Assembly: GCF_026810365.1 (NCBI RefSeq)
Contig: NZ_CP113948.1
Location: 3,435,001-3,499,000, forward strand
Direction of reading: 5' to 3'
Source of the DNA: Flavobacterium praedii
GTDB taxonomy: Bacteria; Bacteroidota; Bacteroidia; Flavobacteriales; Flavobacteriaceae
Length of the DNA stretch: 64,000 nucleotides
Position 1 is the first letter of the stretch; each line of letters opens with the position of its first letter. Below the pieces are notes generated by a model. The model did no database searches. It was given only the letters and a program-made list of their open reading frames with translations, and was not told the origin of the DNA. The translations under genes and the position numbers were made by a program. Shown here one piece after another: positions 43,662-53,351 of the stretch.

Positions 43662-44954
43662 ATGATTGCAATTGCCGATGTAAAAATTTGGAATCATAAA
43701 GTTGGGGTTGTTCTTTGGGATCAACAAAAGAATTATGGTGTTTTTGAATACGACAAACAGTTTTTTAAATTGGGATTGGATCTTTCTCCTTTAATGATGC
43801 CTATTGCAGACGCTCAAAGAGGTAGAAAAGTTTTTTCGTTTCCGTTATTAAATCCGGATACTTTTAAAGGATTGCCAGGATTATTGGCAGATAGTTTGCC
43901 GGATAAATTTGGTAATCAAATCATTGATGCTTGGCTGGCACAACAAGGTAAAAGCAGTGACGATTTTAATCCTGTGGATCGTCTTTGTTATATTGGCAAA
44001 AGAGGGATGGGCGCTTTGGAATTTGAACCTGCAAGTAATGCTACTGTTGAAAAATCGAATCCTATCGAAATTCAGGAATTGGTAAAATTTGCCAAGGAAG
44101 TTTTGGATACGCGCAGTGATTTCCATTCCAATATGGATTCCGAAAAGGGGTTTTCGGATATTTTGCAAGTGGGTAGTTCTGCGGGAGGAGCAAGAGCCAA
44201 AGCCATTATTGCGTACAATAAAACTTCGGGGGAAGTACGTTCGGGACAAGTTGATGGACTGGCAGGTTTTGATTATTGGCTGATTAAGTTTGATGGTGTT
44301 ACCAATCATCAATTGGGAGATCCCAAAGGGTACGGAAATATTGAATATGCTTATTATTTGATGGCTATCGATGCCAGAATTGCTATGTCTGAGAGTAAAT
44401 TGATGACCGAAAATAATCGTTCGCATTTTATGACTAAGCGGTTTGATAGGCAAAACAACCAAAAAATTCACATGCAAACGTTGTGCGGGATTGCTCATTT
44501 TGACTACAATCAACCACGGGCTTATTCTTATGAGCAGGCTTTTCAGGTAATGCGTCAAATGCGTTTGCCGTATTCGGATATGGAAGAATTGTACAGGCGT
44601 ATGGTTTTTAATGTAATGTCCAGAAATCAAGACGATCATACCAAGAATATTTCTTTTTTGATGTTTCCAAATGGGGATTGGCAATTGTCTCCAGCCTATG
44701 ATGTGACTTATGCTTACAACCCAGACAATTTTTGGTTAAAAGCGCATCAAATGAGTGTGAATGGAAAAAGAGAAAATATTTTATTGGAAGATCTTTTGGC
44801 AGTTGCCCAAAACATAAACCTTAAAAAGCCAAAACCAATAATTGAGTTGTGTAACGAAGTGCTTTCGAATTGGAAAGATTATGCATTTAAAGCAGGAATA
44901 GACCAAACACAGATAGAGCAAATTGGCAAACAAATTATGAATTATAAAATGTAG
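43662..44954 (+). CDS. hipA: HipA-family serine/threonine kinase toxin
   Basis: 430 residues, full length. N-terminal HipA domain with FPLLNPDTFKGLPGLLADSLPD; P-loop-like region VGSSAGGARAKAIIAYN around 172-188; catalytic loop VMSRNQDDHTKNISF and metal motif SPAYDVTYAYN. E. coli HipA phosphorylates glutamyl-tRNA synthetase, stalling translation and producing persister cells; HipA-like toxins of other types hit other tRNA synthetases. Key residues appear intact, so it should be active. Bicistronic with hipB; neighbours (recJ, HopJ-like) are ordinary host genes. Confidence 0.92.
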   Translation: MIAIADVKIWNHKVGVVLWDQQKNYGVFEYDKQFFKLGLDLSPLMMPIADAQRGRKVFSFPLLNPDTFKGLPGLLADSLPDKFGNQIIDAWLAQQGKSSDDFNPVDRLCYIGKRGMGALEFEPASNATVEKSNPIEIQELVKFAKEVLDTRSDFHSNMDSEKGFSDILQVGSSAGGARAKAIIAYNKTSGEVRSGQVDGLAGFDYWLIKFDGVTNHQLGDPKGYGNIEYAYYLMAIDARIAMSESKLMTENNRSHFMTKRFDRQNNQKIHMQTLCGIAHFDYNQPRAYSYEQAFQVMRQMRLPYSDMEELYRRMVFNVMSRNQDDHTKNISFLMFPNGDWQLSPAYDVTYAYNPDNFWLKAHQMSVNGKRENILLEDLLAVAQNINLKKPKPIIELCNEVLSNWKDYAFKAGIDQTQIEQIGKQIMNYKM

Positions 44955-45019
44955 CATTTATGTTTCATTATAATCATAAATAAAACATAACGAAACACAA
45001 AAGCTACAAAAAGAATGTT

Positions 45020-45364
45020 TTATTTTTGCACTAATGCTACTCCTTCAAATTGAATTCCGTCCCAACCTGTTTTTATAAAGTTGCGAATGTTTTGATGATT
45101 GGTTCCGTTTGGATCTCCTAAAACTTCTTCAAAATAATAGTCTCCAAAACAAGCTAATGTTTCTGCAGCAGATAGTTTTTGCAATTGTGCAAAAGCAAAT
45201 AATTTACAAGAACCTGAATTTTCTCCAGCATTATTAAGTTGTTCTCCGTTTTGAAAAGCGGTTGGTGTAAATGTGTAGTTTTCTTCTATTGTTGCAATAG
45301 TTTCTGCAAAGGTTATAGATTTTGGAATTTCTTTTAGTTTTTCTAAAAATATAGATATAGACAT
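45020..45364 (-). CDS. HopJ type III effector-like small protein
   Basis: 114 residues. Matches the HopJ family by ITFAETIATIEENYTFTPTAF, the GSCKLFAFAQLQKLS block, and CFGDYYFEEVLGDPNGTNHQNIRNF near the end. The family name comes from a Pseudomonas effector, but the protein is widespread in non-pathogens without type III secretion, so an effector role here is unlikely. No signal peptide. 15 bp downstream of the amine oxidase-like gene; last of the minus-strand group rsmI-oxidase-HopJ. Function unknown. Confidence 0.85.
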   Translation of the reverse strand: MSISIFLEKLKEIPKSITFAETIATIEENYTFTPTAFQNGEQLNNAGENSGSCKLFAFAQLQKLSAAETLACFGDYYFEEVLGDPNGTNHQNIRNFIKTGWDGIQFEGVALVQK

Positions 45365-45379
45365 GTTGATGAATTTATA

Positions 45380-46432
45380 TTAAAATTGAGAGGCAATAGT
45401 TTGAGCAGCGTTTATTGCGCCATCCATATAGCCTGGATTCTGTGTGGCCGTTTCAGAGCCTGAAATGTATAATTTATCTTCAAAAAATTTATTTTTATAC
45501 ATTGCATGCCCATTGTTTTGATGCGCCATTATTAATTGTTCATAGGGAAGAAAGGCAAGGGGCTCCTCTCTCCAAACTTTCTCATAGTAGGCAGTATAAT
45601 TTTTCGCTTCCACACCAAAAAAGGCAATGAGTTGTTGAATTACTTTTTCTTTTCTTTCTTCTTTCGAAAGGGTGTTTGTCCCGCCATTCAAGAATCCTTT
45701 TAATGCAAATTTTGTGTGATCTGCACTACTGTGATCGTACATTTCTTGAATGATGCTAGCTTGACTGAATAAGGTTCCCGAAAAATTATTTTCTTTCCAA
45801 AAGGCAGTTGGATATTCTACTGCAAATTTAATGGATTCTCCCATCCAAGTGTGCGTTTTCTTGGCCAATTGTAATAAAGAATCAGGTAAATTGGGTTCAA
45901 ATACTATTGTTTTTACTAGCAAATGAGGGGGTAAGGTAGATATCACTTTATCGGCCAAATAGGTTTCGCCTTTTTCAGTTGTAATTTCGATTTGGTTATT
46001 TAGCAATTTTAAAGCAATCACTTTTGAGTTGTTTTTAAGGTTGTCCAAACCAATTTTTGCAATCAAAGTGTTTATTAGTTTCGCAGTCCCACCCTCTATT
46101 CGATAGGAAGCCGCCTCTGCATCTGGAATTTCAAATTTTTGAGGAGGCACAAAAGACATCGTTTCAAAAAGTGAAATTCCACTAGTATGTTGTTTAAAAT
46201 AAGATAGCTGGAGTTCGTCTAATAAAGCCAAAAGGGAAGGATGTTGTTGACTGAACCACGTAGCGCCCATTTCTATAGTTACACCAGATTCTCCTGAAAT
46301 AGTTTCAATTCGTCCACCAATTCTAGAATTAGCTTCTAATAATTGACATTGAATTCCTTTCTTTTGAAGTAAATAGGCAATGGTCAAGCCAGTTAGTCCA
46401 GCACCAAGAATATAAATTTTAGGTTGAGGCAT
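45380..46432 (-). CDS. FAD-dependent amine oxidase-like oxidoreductase
   Basis: 350 residues. N-terminal FAD-binding Rossmann motif KIYILGAGLTGLTIAYLLQKKG followed by LLEANSRIGGRIETISGE; C-terminal FAD contact LYISGSETATQNPGYMDGAINAAQ. Flavin-containing monoamine-oxidase superfamily; shorter than classical members (about 450), so a compact version. Substrate not predictable. 3 bp after rsmI on the same strand. Confidence 0.88.
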   Translation of the reverse strand: MPQPKIYILGAGLTGLTIAYLLQKKGIQCQLLEANSRIGGRIETISGESGVTIEMGATWFSQQHPSLLALLDELQLSYFKQHTSGISLFETMSFVPPQKFEIPDAEAASYRIEGGTAKLINTLIAKIGLDNLKNNSKVIALKLLNNQIEITTEKGETYLADKVISTLPPHLLVKTIVFEPNLPDSLLQLAKKTHTWMGESIKFAVEYPTAFWKENNFSGTLFSQASIIQEMYDHSSADHTKFALKGFLNGGTNTLSKEERKEKVIQQLIAFFGVEAKNYTAYYEKVWREEPLAFLPYEQLIMAHQNNGHAMYKNKFFEDKLYISGSETATQNPGYMDGAINAAQTIASQF

Positions 46433-46435
46433 GAT

Positions 46436-47149
46436 TTATTCGTCTTTCGAAAATTTACTTTTCTTGGCTTCTTTTACAATTGGTTTACCAGCTACCACGA
46501 CTACAATTTCACCACGAGGGGCTATTTTTTCAAAATGAGTTAAAACTTCACGAGTTGTACCTCTTACGTTTTCTTCGTGTAGTTTTGATAATTCTCTACT
46601 CACACAAATGCTGCGTTCTTCGCCAAAATAGGTAATAAATTCGGCTAAAGTTTTAACTAACTTATGCGGGGAAACATACAAAATCATGGTGCGAGTTTCT
46701 TCGGCAAGTTCGAGATAACGGGTTTGTCTTCCTTTTTTTTCGGGAAGAAAACCCTCGAAAACAAACTTGTCATTGGGCAATCCGCTATTGACAAGAGCAG
46801 GGACAAAAGCCGTTGCACCAGGCAAACATTCTACGGTTATTCCATTTTCGATGCAAGCACGAGTCAGTAAAAAACCAGGGTCTGAAATGGCTGGTGTTCC
46901 TGCATCCGAAATCAAAGCAATGGTTTCTCCCGCTTTCATTCTAGAAATTAAATTCTCGATAGTTTTGTGCTCGTTGTGCATGTGATGGCTGTACATGTGT
47001 GTGCCAATCTCGAAATGCTTGAGCAATTTTCCGCTGGTTCTAGTGTCTTCAGCTAGTATTAAATCTACTTCTTTTAGAATCCGAATGGCACGAAAAGTCA
47101 TGTCTTCGAGATTGCCAATAGGTGTAGGGACGATATATAATTTTGACAT
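46436..47149 (-). CDS. rsmI: 16S rRNA (cytidine-1402-2'-O)-methyltransferase
   Basis: 237 residues. YVPTPIGNLED-type start (LYIVPTPIGNLEDMTF), LAEDTRTSGKLLKHF, and the SAM-site segment ALISDAGTPAISDPG identify RsmI, which methylates C1402 in the ribosomal decoding centre. The C-terminus (about 225-237) is basic. First of a tight minus-strand group with the oxidase and HopJ-like genes. Confidence 0.95.
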   Translation of the reverse strand: MSKLYIVPTPIGNLEDMTFRAIRILKEVDLILAEDTRTSGKLLKHFEIGTHMYSHHMHNEHKTIENLISRMKAGETIALISDAGTPAISDPGFLLTRACIENGITVECLPGATAFVPALVNSGLPNDKFVFEGFLPEKKGRQTRYLELAEETRTMILYVSPHKLVKTLAEFITYFGEERSICVSRELSKLHEENVRGTTREVLTHFEKIAPRGEIVVVVAGKPIVKEAKKSKFSKDE

Positions 47150-47199
47150 TTTAATGGCTTAAAGAGAGAATTTATTATATAGAAAGTGATTTAGTTTTC

Positions 47200-48210
47200 T
47201 TAAAAGGATAAGAATTTTTTCTCAATGATTTCCACAAAGCGAAGTTCATATTCTTCTTTACCTTCCCAATTATTGTAATCTGGTTTTACCATTTCGTCAA
47301 TAAAAGTTTTGGTTTCTAAAAAAGTGTCAAATGTGATGAGTTGATTGAGAACTCGGTTGTAATCTTCGTTATTTCCTCCAAACAAATGTTTGACAAAAGC
47401 AATTCGGTCATTTAGTCCAATGGTGATTTCCTTTGCTAATTTGTCATTCAGAGGAACTGGTTTGGGCTCTTCTTTTTCAAATGGTGTTGGTTCAGCAGTT
47501 GTAGTCGTTTCTTTTTTAAAATTAAATGAAGGGGCGGAATTACTGGAATCAGATTGTTGCTTTTTTTCCGATGGAGAAACTTTTACAAAATCGGGGTCTA
47601 TATATTTTCCACCAAGAAGATCATCAAAGGAAATTTGAACCGCTTCTTTTTTCTTTTGAGTTTCTGGTTTTTCAGATTCTATTGGCTTAGTAATAGGTTC
47701 AATTTCTGTTTTTTCTAAAACGAACAGTGGTGCTTCAAGGGAGGCAATTTCTTCTTTTTTTTCAGCTATAACTTCTTTTGATTCTTCAATTTCAGCTATA
47801 GGTTCTACAGGTATTGATACTGGAATATCATCTATAGTTGCAATGACTTCTTCTAGTTGCTCTTTGGTTTGTTCGTTTTTGGTTTCTTCAATTTCTGCTG
47901 TAGGAATAGGTTCTTCCTCTATGATTTTATCTTCAGGAGATTCTTCTACGGCGGATTTGATAATTGCAGGGGGTCTTTGAAATTCTGGTACAGCAATGTT
48001 TTCGAAAAATTCTTTCATTTTCGCTACAACTTCTGCTTGACCAATGGTTGGTTTAGGCTCCCCAAAATGTTCTTCGACAAAACGTAGGACAGCTAATTTT
48101 TCATATAGTTTCTGGGTTTCTAAAAACAATTGATTGACATCAGATTTGTTTTTAAGTTGCAAAATTCTATGTGCTATGCTGATTAAGTCGGCTTCCAATT
48201 TTTTTTTCAT
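47200..48210 (-). CDS. Hypothetical protein with Glu/Pro-rich linker
   Basis: 336 residues, not assigned to a named family. Three parts are visible: an N-terminal helical segment (about 1-65, MKKKLEADLISIAHRILQL); a long acidic low-complexity linker rich in E, P, I, K (about 80-245); and a C-terminal helical domain (about 250-336) beginning KEITIGLNDRIAFVKHLFGG and including NQLITFDTFLETKTFID. This pattern is common in flavobacterial genomes next to rsmI/tdk. No signal peptide or membrane span. Probably a cytosolic scaffold or adaptor, but function is unknown. Confidence 0.75.
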   Translation of the reverse strand: MKKKLEADLISIAHRILQLKNKSDVNQLFLETQKLYEKLAVLRFVEEHFGEPKPTIGQAEVVAKMKEFFENIAVPEFQRPPAIIKSAVEESPEDKIIEEEPIPTAEIEETKNEQTKEQLEEVIATIDDIPVSIPVEPIAEIEESKEVIAEKKEEIASLEAPLFVLEKTEIEPITKPIESEKPETQKKKEAVQISFDDLLGGKYIDPDFVKVSPSEKKQQSDSSNSAPSFNFKKETTTTAEPTPFEKEEPKPVPLNDKLAKEITIGLNDRIAFVKHLFGGNNEDYNRVLNQLITFDTFLETKTFIDEMVKPDYNNWEGKEEYELRFVEIIEKKFLSF

Positions 48211-48339
48211 GGCTTCTGAAATTATAATGAATATGGCTTTTTGTACTATTGTTCTTTGTTTGTAATTGTTGGCAACGGATTAACTTTTTTTTATTATCGA
48301 AATAAGACCTCTCAAATTTCTGAATTGATAAAAATTATC

Positions 48340-48347
48340 TACTTTTG
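48340..48347 (+). promoter_or_regulatory. Candidate tdk -10 element
   Basis: TACTTTTG fits TAnnTTTG. RNA would start near 48352. This makes a tdk start at 48345 impossible and supports the ATG at 48438. Confidence 0.55.
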
Positions 48348-48437
48348 AAACGAGGTAAAATTGAAGTTTACCCAATTGATTTATTACCGTTACAAAGTAA
48401 TAAAAACTATTCATTTTTTAAGGTAGAAAAATACAAA

Positions 48438-49064
48438 ATGTTTCTCGAAAACACAGTAAATCATAAAGAGCAGTTTGGTTGGATTGAAGTCATTTGCGGC
48501 TCCATGTTTTCGGGAAAAACCGAAGAGCTTATTCGTAGATTAAAGCGAGCACAATTTGCCAAACAAAAAGTGGAGATTTTCAAACCCGCTATTGATACCC
48601 GCTATCATGATGAAATGGTAGTGTCTCATGACAGTAATGAAATTCGTTCTACACCCGTTCCTGCTGCAGCCAATATTGCGATTTTGGCACAAGGCTGTGA
48701 TGTGGTTGGAATTGATGAAGCACAGTTTTTTGATGATGAGATTGTAACCGTTTGCAATGACCTTGCTAACCAGGGAATTCGTGTGATTGTTGCAGGTTTG
48801 GATATGGATTTTAAGGGAAATCCTTTTGGTCCAATGCCAGCGCTTATGGCCACTGCAGAGTATGTAACCAAAGTGCATGCCGTGTGTACCCGAACGGGGA
48901 ATTTAGCCAATTATAGTTTTCGAAAAACCGACAATGATAAACTCGTAATGCTTGGTGAAACCGAAGAGTATGAACCATTAAGCCGCGCGGCCTATTATCA
49001 TGCAATGCGGAAAGATGATAAAAATGAGGAGAGTCAAAAAACTAAAAATAAAGACCAAAATTGA
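48438..49064 (+). CDS. tdk: Thymidine kinase
   Basis: 208 residues from the ATG at 48438 ([18 protein letters not shown]). Type II thymidine kinase: Walker [29 protein letters not shown], and the lasso/substrate loop [12 protein letters not shown]. Zinc-site Cys is seen in HAVCTRTG. Phosphorylates thymidine to dTMP in nucleotide salvage. Stop overlaps the murF-alr TTG start (TTGA), so the two are translationally coupled. Confidence 0.93.
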   Translation: MFLENTVNHKEQFGWIEVICGSMFSGKTEELIRRLKRAQFAKQKVEIFKPAIDTRYHDEMVVSHDSNEIRSTPVPAAANIAILAQGCDVVGIDEAQFFDDEIVTVCNDLANQGIRVIVAGLDMDFKGNPFGPMPALMATAEYVTKVHAVCTRTGNLANYSFRKTDNDKLVMLGETEEYEPLSRAAYYHAMRKDDKNEESQKTKNKDQN

Positions 49065-51535
49065 ATTTAAATACTGCAAATATTGAAAGTATCCTAAAAT
49101 CGAAATGGAATGGAAATCTAATAGGAGAAACTATAGATACCATTTCAATAGACAGTCGTTCTTTGCAAAATAATCAAAAAACTCTCTTTTTTGCTTTAAC
49201 AGGAATCAATAACGACGCGCATATTTACATCAAGGATTTAATTAGCAAGGGAGTTCACAATTTTGTTGTAACCCATATTCCTGAAGGACTTGAAGGGAAG
49301 GCTAATTTTTTAATTGTCCAAAATACTTTAGAGGCTTTACAACAAATTGCGGCCTATTACCGAAGTCTTTTTTCATTTCCAATTATTGGTGTGACAGGAA
49401 GTAACGGTAAAACGATTGTGAAGGAATGGCTTAACTTTCTTTTGAGCCCTGATTATAACGTTATTCGAAGTCCTAAAAGTTATAATTCACAAGTTGGAGT
49501 ACCTTTATCAGTGCTTGCTATCAATGAGCAACACAATCTTGGAATTTTTGAAGCTGGAATTTCGACCGTTTCAGAAATGGAGAAACTGCAAAAAATCATT
49601 CAACCCACAATTGGAATTTTAACCAATATAGGTTCTGCGCACGATGAAGGTTTTACTAATTTGGAAGAAAAAATAAAAGAAAAAATACTGCTTTTCCAAC
49701 AATCGGAGGTTTTGGTTTATCAAAAAAGTAAATTAGTTGATAACTGTTTATCTTATTGTAGTGGACATATTCCCCCTTCGAAGGCTAGAGGGCTTTTTTC
49801 TTGGTCTTTCACAGATACAACAGCTACAGTTTTTATATCCAAAAAAGGACATACCCACGACAGTACGATTGTCGAATGCCATTATAAAGGGAATGTTTCG
49901 ACTTTGCAAATTCCTTTTATAGACGATGCTTCGGTCGAAAATGTAATGAGTTGTCTTTTGGTTTTACTGTATTTAGAATACGATACCAAAACCATTCAGA
50001 ATAGAATTGAGTTGTTGTATCCGATTGAAATGCGCTTGAAAGTAAAAAAAGCAATCAATAATTGCAGTATTATCGATGACAGTTATAGTTCCGATTTTCA
50101 ATCTTTAAAAATAGCATTGGATTTTCTGGAAAGTCAAAAACAACATCAGAAAAAAACCGTCGTGCTTTCAGATATCTTTCAGAGCGGATTGTCAAATGAA
50201 GTATTGTATTCTAAAGTCGCCGAATTGATAGTCTCTAATAATATCAGTCGCGTTATTGGAATTGGCGAAACGATTTCAACTTTAAAAACCAAGCTTCCCA
50301 ATGCAGTTTTTTATAAAGATACCGAAGCGTTTTTATTGCAATTGGGGCAATTGAATTTTGAAAACGAAACTATTCTAATCAAAGGAGCACGATCATTTCA
50401 GTTTGAAGAAATCGTGGCTGCAATGGCTGAGAAAACACATGAAACGGTTCTGGAGATTAATCTGAATGCGATAAGTCACAATTTTAATTTCTTTAAATCA
50501 AAACTAAAACCCAATACCAAAATGATGGCGATGGTAAAAGCATTTGGTTATGGAAGTGGTGGTTTTGAAATCGCAAAATTACTAGAACATCACAAAGTTG
50601 ATTATTTAGGTGTGGCTTTCGCCGATGAAGGAATCTCTTTGAAAACGGCGGGAATCAAATTGCCTATTATGGTTTTGAATCCTGAAAACACAAGCTTTCC
50701 TGCAATTATTCAGCATCAATTGGAGCCAGAGATTTACAGTATAAAAGGACTGAATGCCTTCTTGAAAATCGCAGAGCAAAAGAAACTAAAAGATTTCCCG
50801 ATACATATAAAGTTAGATACCGGAATGCATCGTTTGGGTTTTGAAGCCAATACAATCGATGGTTTGATAACTACTTTGAAAGGAAATCATTCGGTAAAAG
50901 TGAAAAGTATTTTATCTCATTTGGCAACAAGTGATGATTTGCAACATATAGATTTTGTAACATATCAAATTAATTTATTCGAAAAATTATCGTCTCAGTT
51001 GATGAATGAATTGCAAATTACACCCATTCGCCATATTTTGAACACTTCCGGAATTAGTAATTTTCCACAAGCACAATATGATATGGTTCGTTTGGGAATT
51101 GGACTTTATGGTGTTTCTAATGATCCAAAAGAACAAAAATACCTCGAAAATGTAGGGACTTTAAAATCTATTATTTCTCAAATTAGAACCATTCAATCAG
51201 GAGAAAGTGTAGGCTATGGCAGACGATTTATAGCAAACAGAGAATCTCGGATTGCCACCATTCCTATTGGTTATGCCGATGGTATTGCTAGGAGTTGGGG
51301 AAATGGAGTGGGATTTGTAACCATAAAAAATAAAAAAGCACCCATTCTAGGAAGTGTGTGTATGGATATGCTCATGGCAGATGTCACTGAGATTGATTGC
51401 AAAGAAGGGGATTCGGTAGTGATTTTTGGCGAAAGCCCAACAGTAACTTATATGGCGGAGCAATTAAAGACGATTCCGTATGAAATCATGACGAGTATTT
51501 CACAACGGGTAAAACGTGTTTTTTATAGAGAATAA
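49061..51535 (+). CDS. Bifunctional MurF / alanine racemase
   Basis: 824 residues; start TTG at 49061. N-terminal half (about 1-455) is UDP-N-acetylmuramoyl-tripeptide:D-Ala-D-Ala ligase with ATP loop [29 protein letters not shown] and [11 protein letters not shown]-terminal half (about 458-824) is PLP-dependent alanine racemase: the Lys in [14 protein letters not shown], and a Tyr in GYGRRF and [13 protein letters not shown]. The fusion couples D-Ala supply with its use in peptidoglycan precursor synthesis and is characteristic of Bacteroidota. A palindromic GC-rich element lies in frame at 49772-49792 (residues PPSKARG). Confidence 0.95.
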   Translation: MNLNTANIESILKSKWNGNLIGETIDTISIDSRSLQNNQKTLFFALTGINNDAHIYIKDLISKGVHNFVVTHIPEGLEGKANFLIVQNTLEALQQIAAYYRSLFSFPIIGVTGSNGKTIVKEWLNFLLSPDYNVIRSPKSYNSQVGVPLSVLAINEQHNLGIFEAGISTVSEMEKLQKIIQPTIGILTNIGSAHDEGFTNLEEKIKEKILLFQQSEVLVYQKSKLVDNCLSYCSGHIPPSKARGLFSWSFTDTTATVFISKKGHTHDSTIVECHYKGNVSTLQIPFIDDASVENVMSCLLVLLYLEYDTKTIQNRIELLYPIEMRLKVKKAINNCSIIDDSYSSDFQSLKIALDFLESQKQHQKKTVVLSDIFQSGLSNEVLYSKVAELIVSNNISRVIGIGETISTLKTKLPNAVFYKDTEAFLLQLGQLNFENETILIKGARSFQFEEIVAAMAEKTHETVLEINLNAISHNFNFFKSKLKPNTKMMAMVKAFGYGSGGFEIAKLLEHHKVDYLGVAFADEGISLKTAGIKLPIMVLNPENTSFPAIIQHQLEPEIYSIKGLNAFLKIAEQKKLKDFPIHIKLDTGMHRLGFEANTIDGLITTLKGNHSVKVKSILSHLATSDDLQHIDFVTYQINLFEKLSSQLMNELQITPIRHILNTSGISNFPQAQYDMVRLGIGLYGVSNDPKEQKYLENVGTLKSIISQIRTIQSGESVGYGRRFIANRESRIATIPIGYADGIARSWGNGVGFVTIKNKKAPILGSVCMDMLMADVTEIDCKEGDSVVIFGESPTVTYMAEQLKTIPYEIMTSISQRVKRVFYRE
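49772..49793. repeat. Short GC-rich palindromic element in frame in murF-alr
   Basis: CCCCCTTCGAAGG-CTAGAGGGC contains the perfect palindrome CCTTCGAAGG and the 'cccccttcg...ctagaggg' words of the intergenic flavobacterial element. Encodes P-P-S-K-A-R-G in the MurF half (about residue 238-244) without breaking the frame. Confidence 0.7.
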
Positions 51536-51576
51536 TAATATTTTGTTTTCAAAAAATAAGTATATTCGTTATTCGA

Positions 51577-51584
51577 TATCTTTG
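51577..51584 (+). promoter_or_regulatory. Candidate mscL -10 element
   Basis: TATCTTTG fits TAnnTTTG, 25 bp before the mscL ATG. No TTG at the usual -35 distance. Confidence 0.5.
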
Positions 51585-51609
51585 TAAAACTAATTAAAAC
51601 CAATATGTT

Positions 51610-52038
51610 ATGGGATTCATAAGTGATTTTAAGGCCTTTTTAATGAAAGGTGAAATAGTAAATTTGGCAACAGCAGTAATCGTTGGAGGTGCTTTTGGAA
51701 AAATTGTAACCTCTTTTACCAATGACGTTTTAATGCCGCCAATTGGGTTGTTACTAGGGAAAGTAGATTTTAAAAATCTAAAAGTGGTACTTCAAGATGG
51801 CGTTCCTGCAGTTATGGAAAAAGGAACCGAGAAAGTTCCTGCAATTGCTGAAGTCGCAATTAATTATGGTGCTTTTGTTCAAACCATTTTTGACTTTGTC
51901 ATTATTGGATTCTGTATTTTTATGGTATTAAAAGCATATGAAAGGACCAAAAAACAAGAAGTTGTGGTTGAAGCTCCACCTGCTGGACCAACACAAGAAG
52001 AATTGCTTACACAAATTAGGGATTTACTGAAGAAATAG
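51610..52038 (+). CDS. mscL: Large-conductance mechanosensitive channel
   Basis: 142 residues. MscL start GFISDFKAFLMKGEIVNLATAVIVGGAFGKIVTSFTNDVLMPPIG with TM1 at about 15-40; TM2 at about 87-107 (FVQTIFDFVIIGFCIFMVLK); cytoplasmic helix TQEELLTQIRDLLKK. Emergency pressure valve opened by osmotic down-shock, inner membrane, pentamer. The periplasmic loop (KVDFKNLKVVLQDG...) is of normal size. Confidence 0.96.
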   Translation: MGFISDFKAFLMKGEIVNLATAVIVGGAFGKIVTSFTNDVLMPPIGLLLGKVDFKNLKVVLQDGVPAVMEKGTEKVPAIAEVAINYGAFVQTIFDFVIIGFCIFMVLKAYERTKKQEVVVEAPPAGPTQEELLTQIRDLLKK

Positions 52039-52098
52039 ACTCTAAGCGACTAAGTTGCTAAGATTCTAACTTAAATTAAAAATTACATTATTTCAAAT

Positions 52099-52169
52099 CT
52101 CAGGAACTATTTCAAACCCGCTTTACACTATATATTCTAACCAAACCACTCTGTAATGGAGTGGTTTTT
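52099..52169 (+). repeat. Solo left half of the palindromic repeat plus mscL terminator
   Basis: 52101-52138 resembles the left box of copies A and C (AGGAACTATTTCAAACCCGC then TTTACACTATAT) but the right box is missing. It is followed by a stem AACCACTC (52144-52151) / GAGTGGTT (52159-52166) and T-run. The half-repeat seems to have supplied or merged with the mscL terminator. Confidence 0.65.
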
Positions 52170-52215
52170 CTATTTTGTTTGATTTATAACAATTTGTTAA
52201 TTTTTGTGAATCCCC

Positions 52216-52245
52216 TTGTTATCTTTTGAATATTACTTACTTTTG
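52216..52245 (+). promoter_or_regulatory. asd promoter
   Basis: TTG (52216-52218), exact 19-bp spacer, TACTTTTG (52238-52245). RNA would start near 52250, 34 nt before the asd ATG. Confidence 0.78.
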
Positions 52246-52283
52246 TACTTCAAAAATAAATATACAAATATAAAAGATATACG

Positions 52284-53273
52284 ATGAGAATAGCAGTTGT
52301 TGGTGCTACCGGAATGGTTGGCGAAATAATGTTGAAAGTATTGGCAGAAAGAAATTTTCCTGTAACCGAATTAATTCCTGTTGCTTCTGAGAAATCAGTA
52401 GGAAAAGAAATTGAATTTCAAGGAAAAAAATACAAAGTGGTAGGAATGCAAACAGCCGTTGATATGAAAGCGGATATTGCATTGTTCTCTGCAGGTGGAG
52501 GAACATCATTAGAGTGGGCTCCAAAATTTGCTGCAGCAGGAACAACTGTTATTGATAATTCTTCAGCTTGGAGAATGGATCCAACTAAGAAATTAGTAGT
52601 TCCAGAAATCAACGCTGGTGAATTAACAGCAGCAGATAAAATCATTGCCAATCCAAACTGTTCTACAATTCAAATGGTATTGGCGTTGGCTCCATTACAT
52701 AAAAAATACAACATCAAACGTGTGATTGTTTCTACTTACCAATCCATTACGGGTACTGGTGTAAAAGCAGTTCAACAATTTGAAAACGAAGTTGCTGGTA
52801 TCGAAGGGGACATGGTTTACAAATACAAAATCAACAGAAACTGTATACCACAATGTGATAGTTTTGAAGACAATGGTTATACTAAAGAAGAAATGAAATT
52901 GGTAAACGAAACCAAAAAAATCTTAAGTGATGATTCTATCAAAGTTACAGCAACTGCTGTTCGTGTGCCAGTTGTTGGTGGACATAGCGAAGCTGTAAAT
53001 GTTGAATTCACCAATGACTTTGATGTAAACGAAGTAAGAAACATTTTGCACCATACAGATGGTATCGTGGTTCAAGATAATTTAGACACTTTTACTTACC
53101 CAATGCCTCGCTATGCTGAAGGGAAAAATGAAGTTTTTGTAGGTAGAATTCGTCGTGACGAAAGCCAAGACAATACATTAAATATGTGGATTGTAGCTGA
53201 TAACTTGAGAAAAGGAGCAGCAACCAATACGATTCAAATTGCAGAATACTTAATTGCAGCAAAATTGGTTTAA
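52284..53273 (+). CDS. asd: Aspartate-semialdehyde dehydrogenase
   Basis: 329 residues. NADPH motif AVVGATGMVGEIMLKVL; catalytic Cys in IANPNCSTIQMVLAL; PVVGGHSEAVNVEF with the catalytic His. Reduces aspartyl phosphate to aspartate semialdehyde, the branch point to lysine/diaminopimelate, methionine and threonine. Single gene with its own consensus promoter and terminator. Confidence 0.96.
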   Translation: MRIAVVGATGMVGEIMLKVLAERNFPVTELIPVASEKSVGKEIEFQGKKYKVVGMQTAVDMKADIALFSAGGGTSLEWAPKFAAAGTTVIDNSSAWRMDPTKKLVVPEINAGELTAADKIIANPNCSTIQMVLALAPLHKKYNIKRVIVSTYQSITGTGVKAVQQFENEVAGIEGDMVYKYKINRNCIPQCDSFEDNGYTKEEMKLVNETKKILSDDSIKVTATAVRVPVVGGHSEAVNVEFTNDFDVNEVRNILHHTDGIVVQDNLDTFTYPMPRYAEGKNEVFVGRIRRDESQDNTLNMWIVADNLRKGAATNTIQIAEYLIAAKLV

Positions 53274-53300
53274 TTCATTTTTAGATATTTTAAATCAGAA

Positions 53301-53331
53301 AACTACAACTTTAAGCGGTTGTAGTTTTTTT
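53301..53331 (+). terminator. asd terminator
   Basis: AACTACAAC / GTTGTAGTT stem with a T-run to 53331. The right arm contains the TTG (53319-53321) used as -35 for the next gene. Confidence 0.85.
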
Positions 53332-53346
53332 GTTTTATTACCTTTG
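53319..53346 (+). promoter_or_regulatory. Promoter overlapping the asd terminator
   Basis: TTG (53319-53321) inside the terminator stem, 17-bp spacer, TACCTTTG (53339-53346). The ATG at 53352 is only 5 bp after the -10, so the mRNA would be leaderless. Confidence 0.55.
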
Positions 53347-53351
53347 CGGTG

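Noticed and set aside
43881..44684. Minus-strand 267-codon frame inside hipA
   Set aside because: Long only because of codon bias on the opposite strand; no recognisable motif and no start context.
45020..45364. Virulence effector (HopJ name)
   Set aside because: The family is widespread in free-living bacteria and no type III secretion genes are present; kept as a conserved protein of unknown function.
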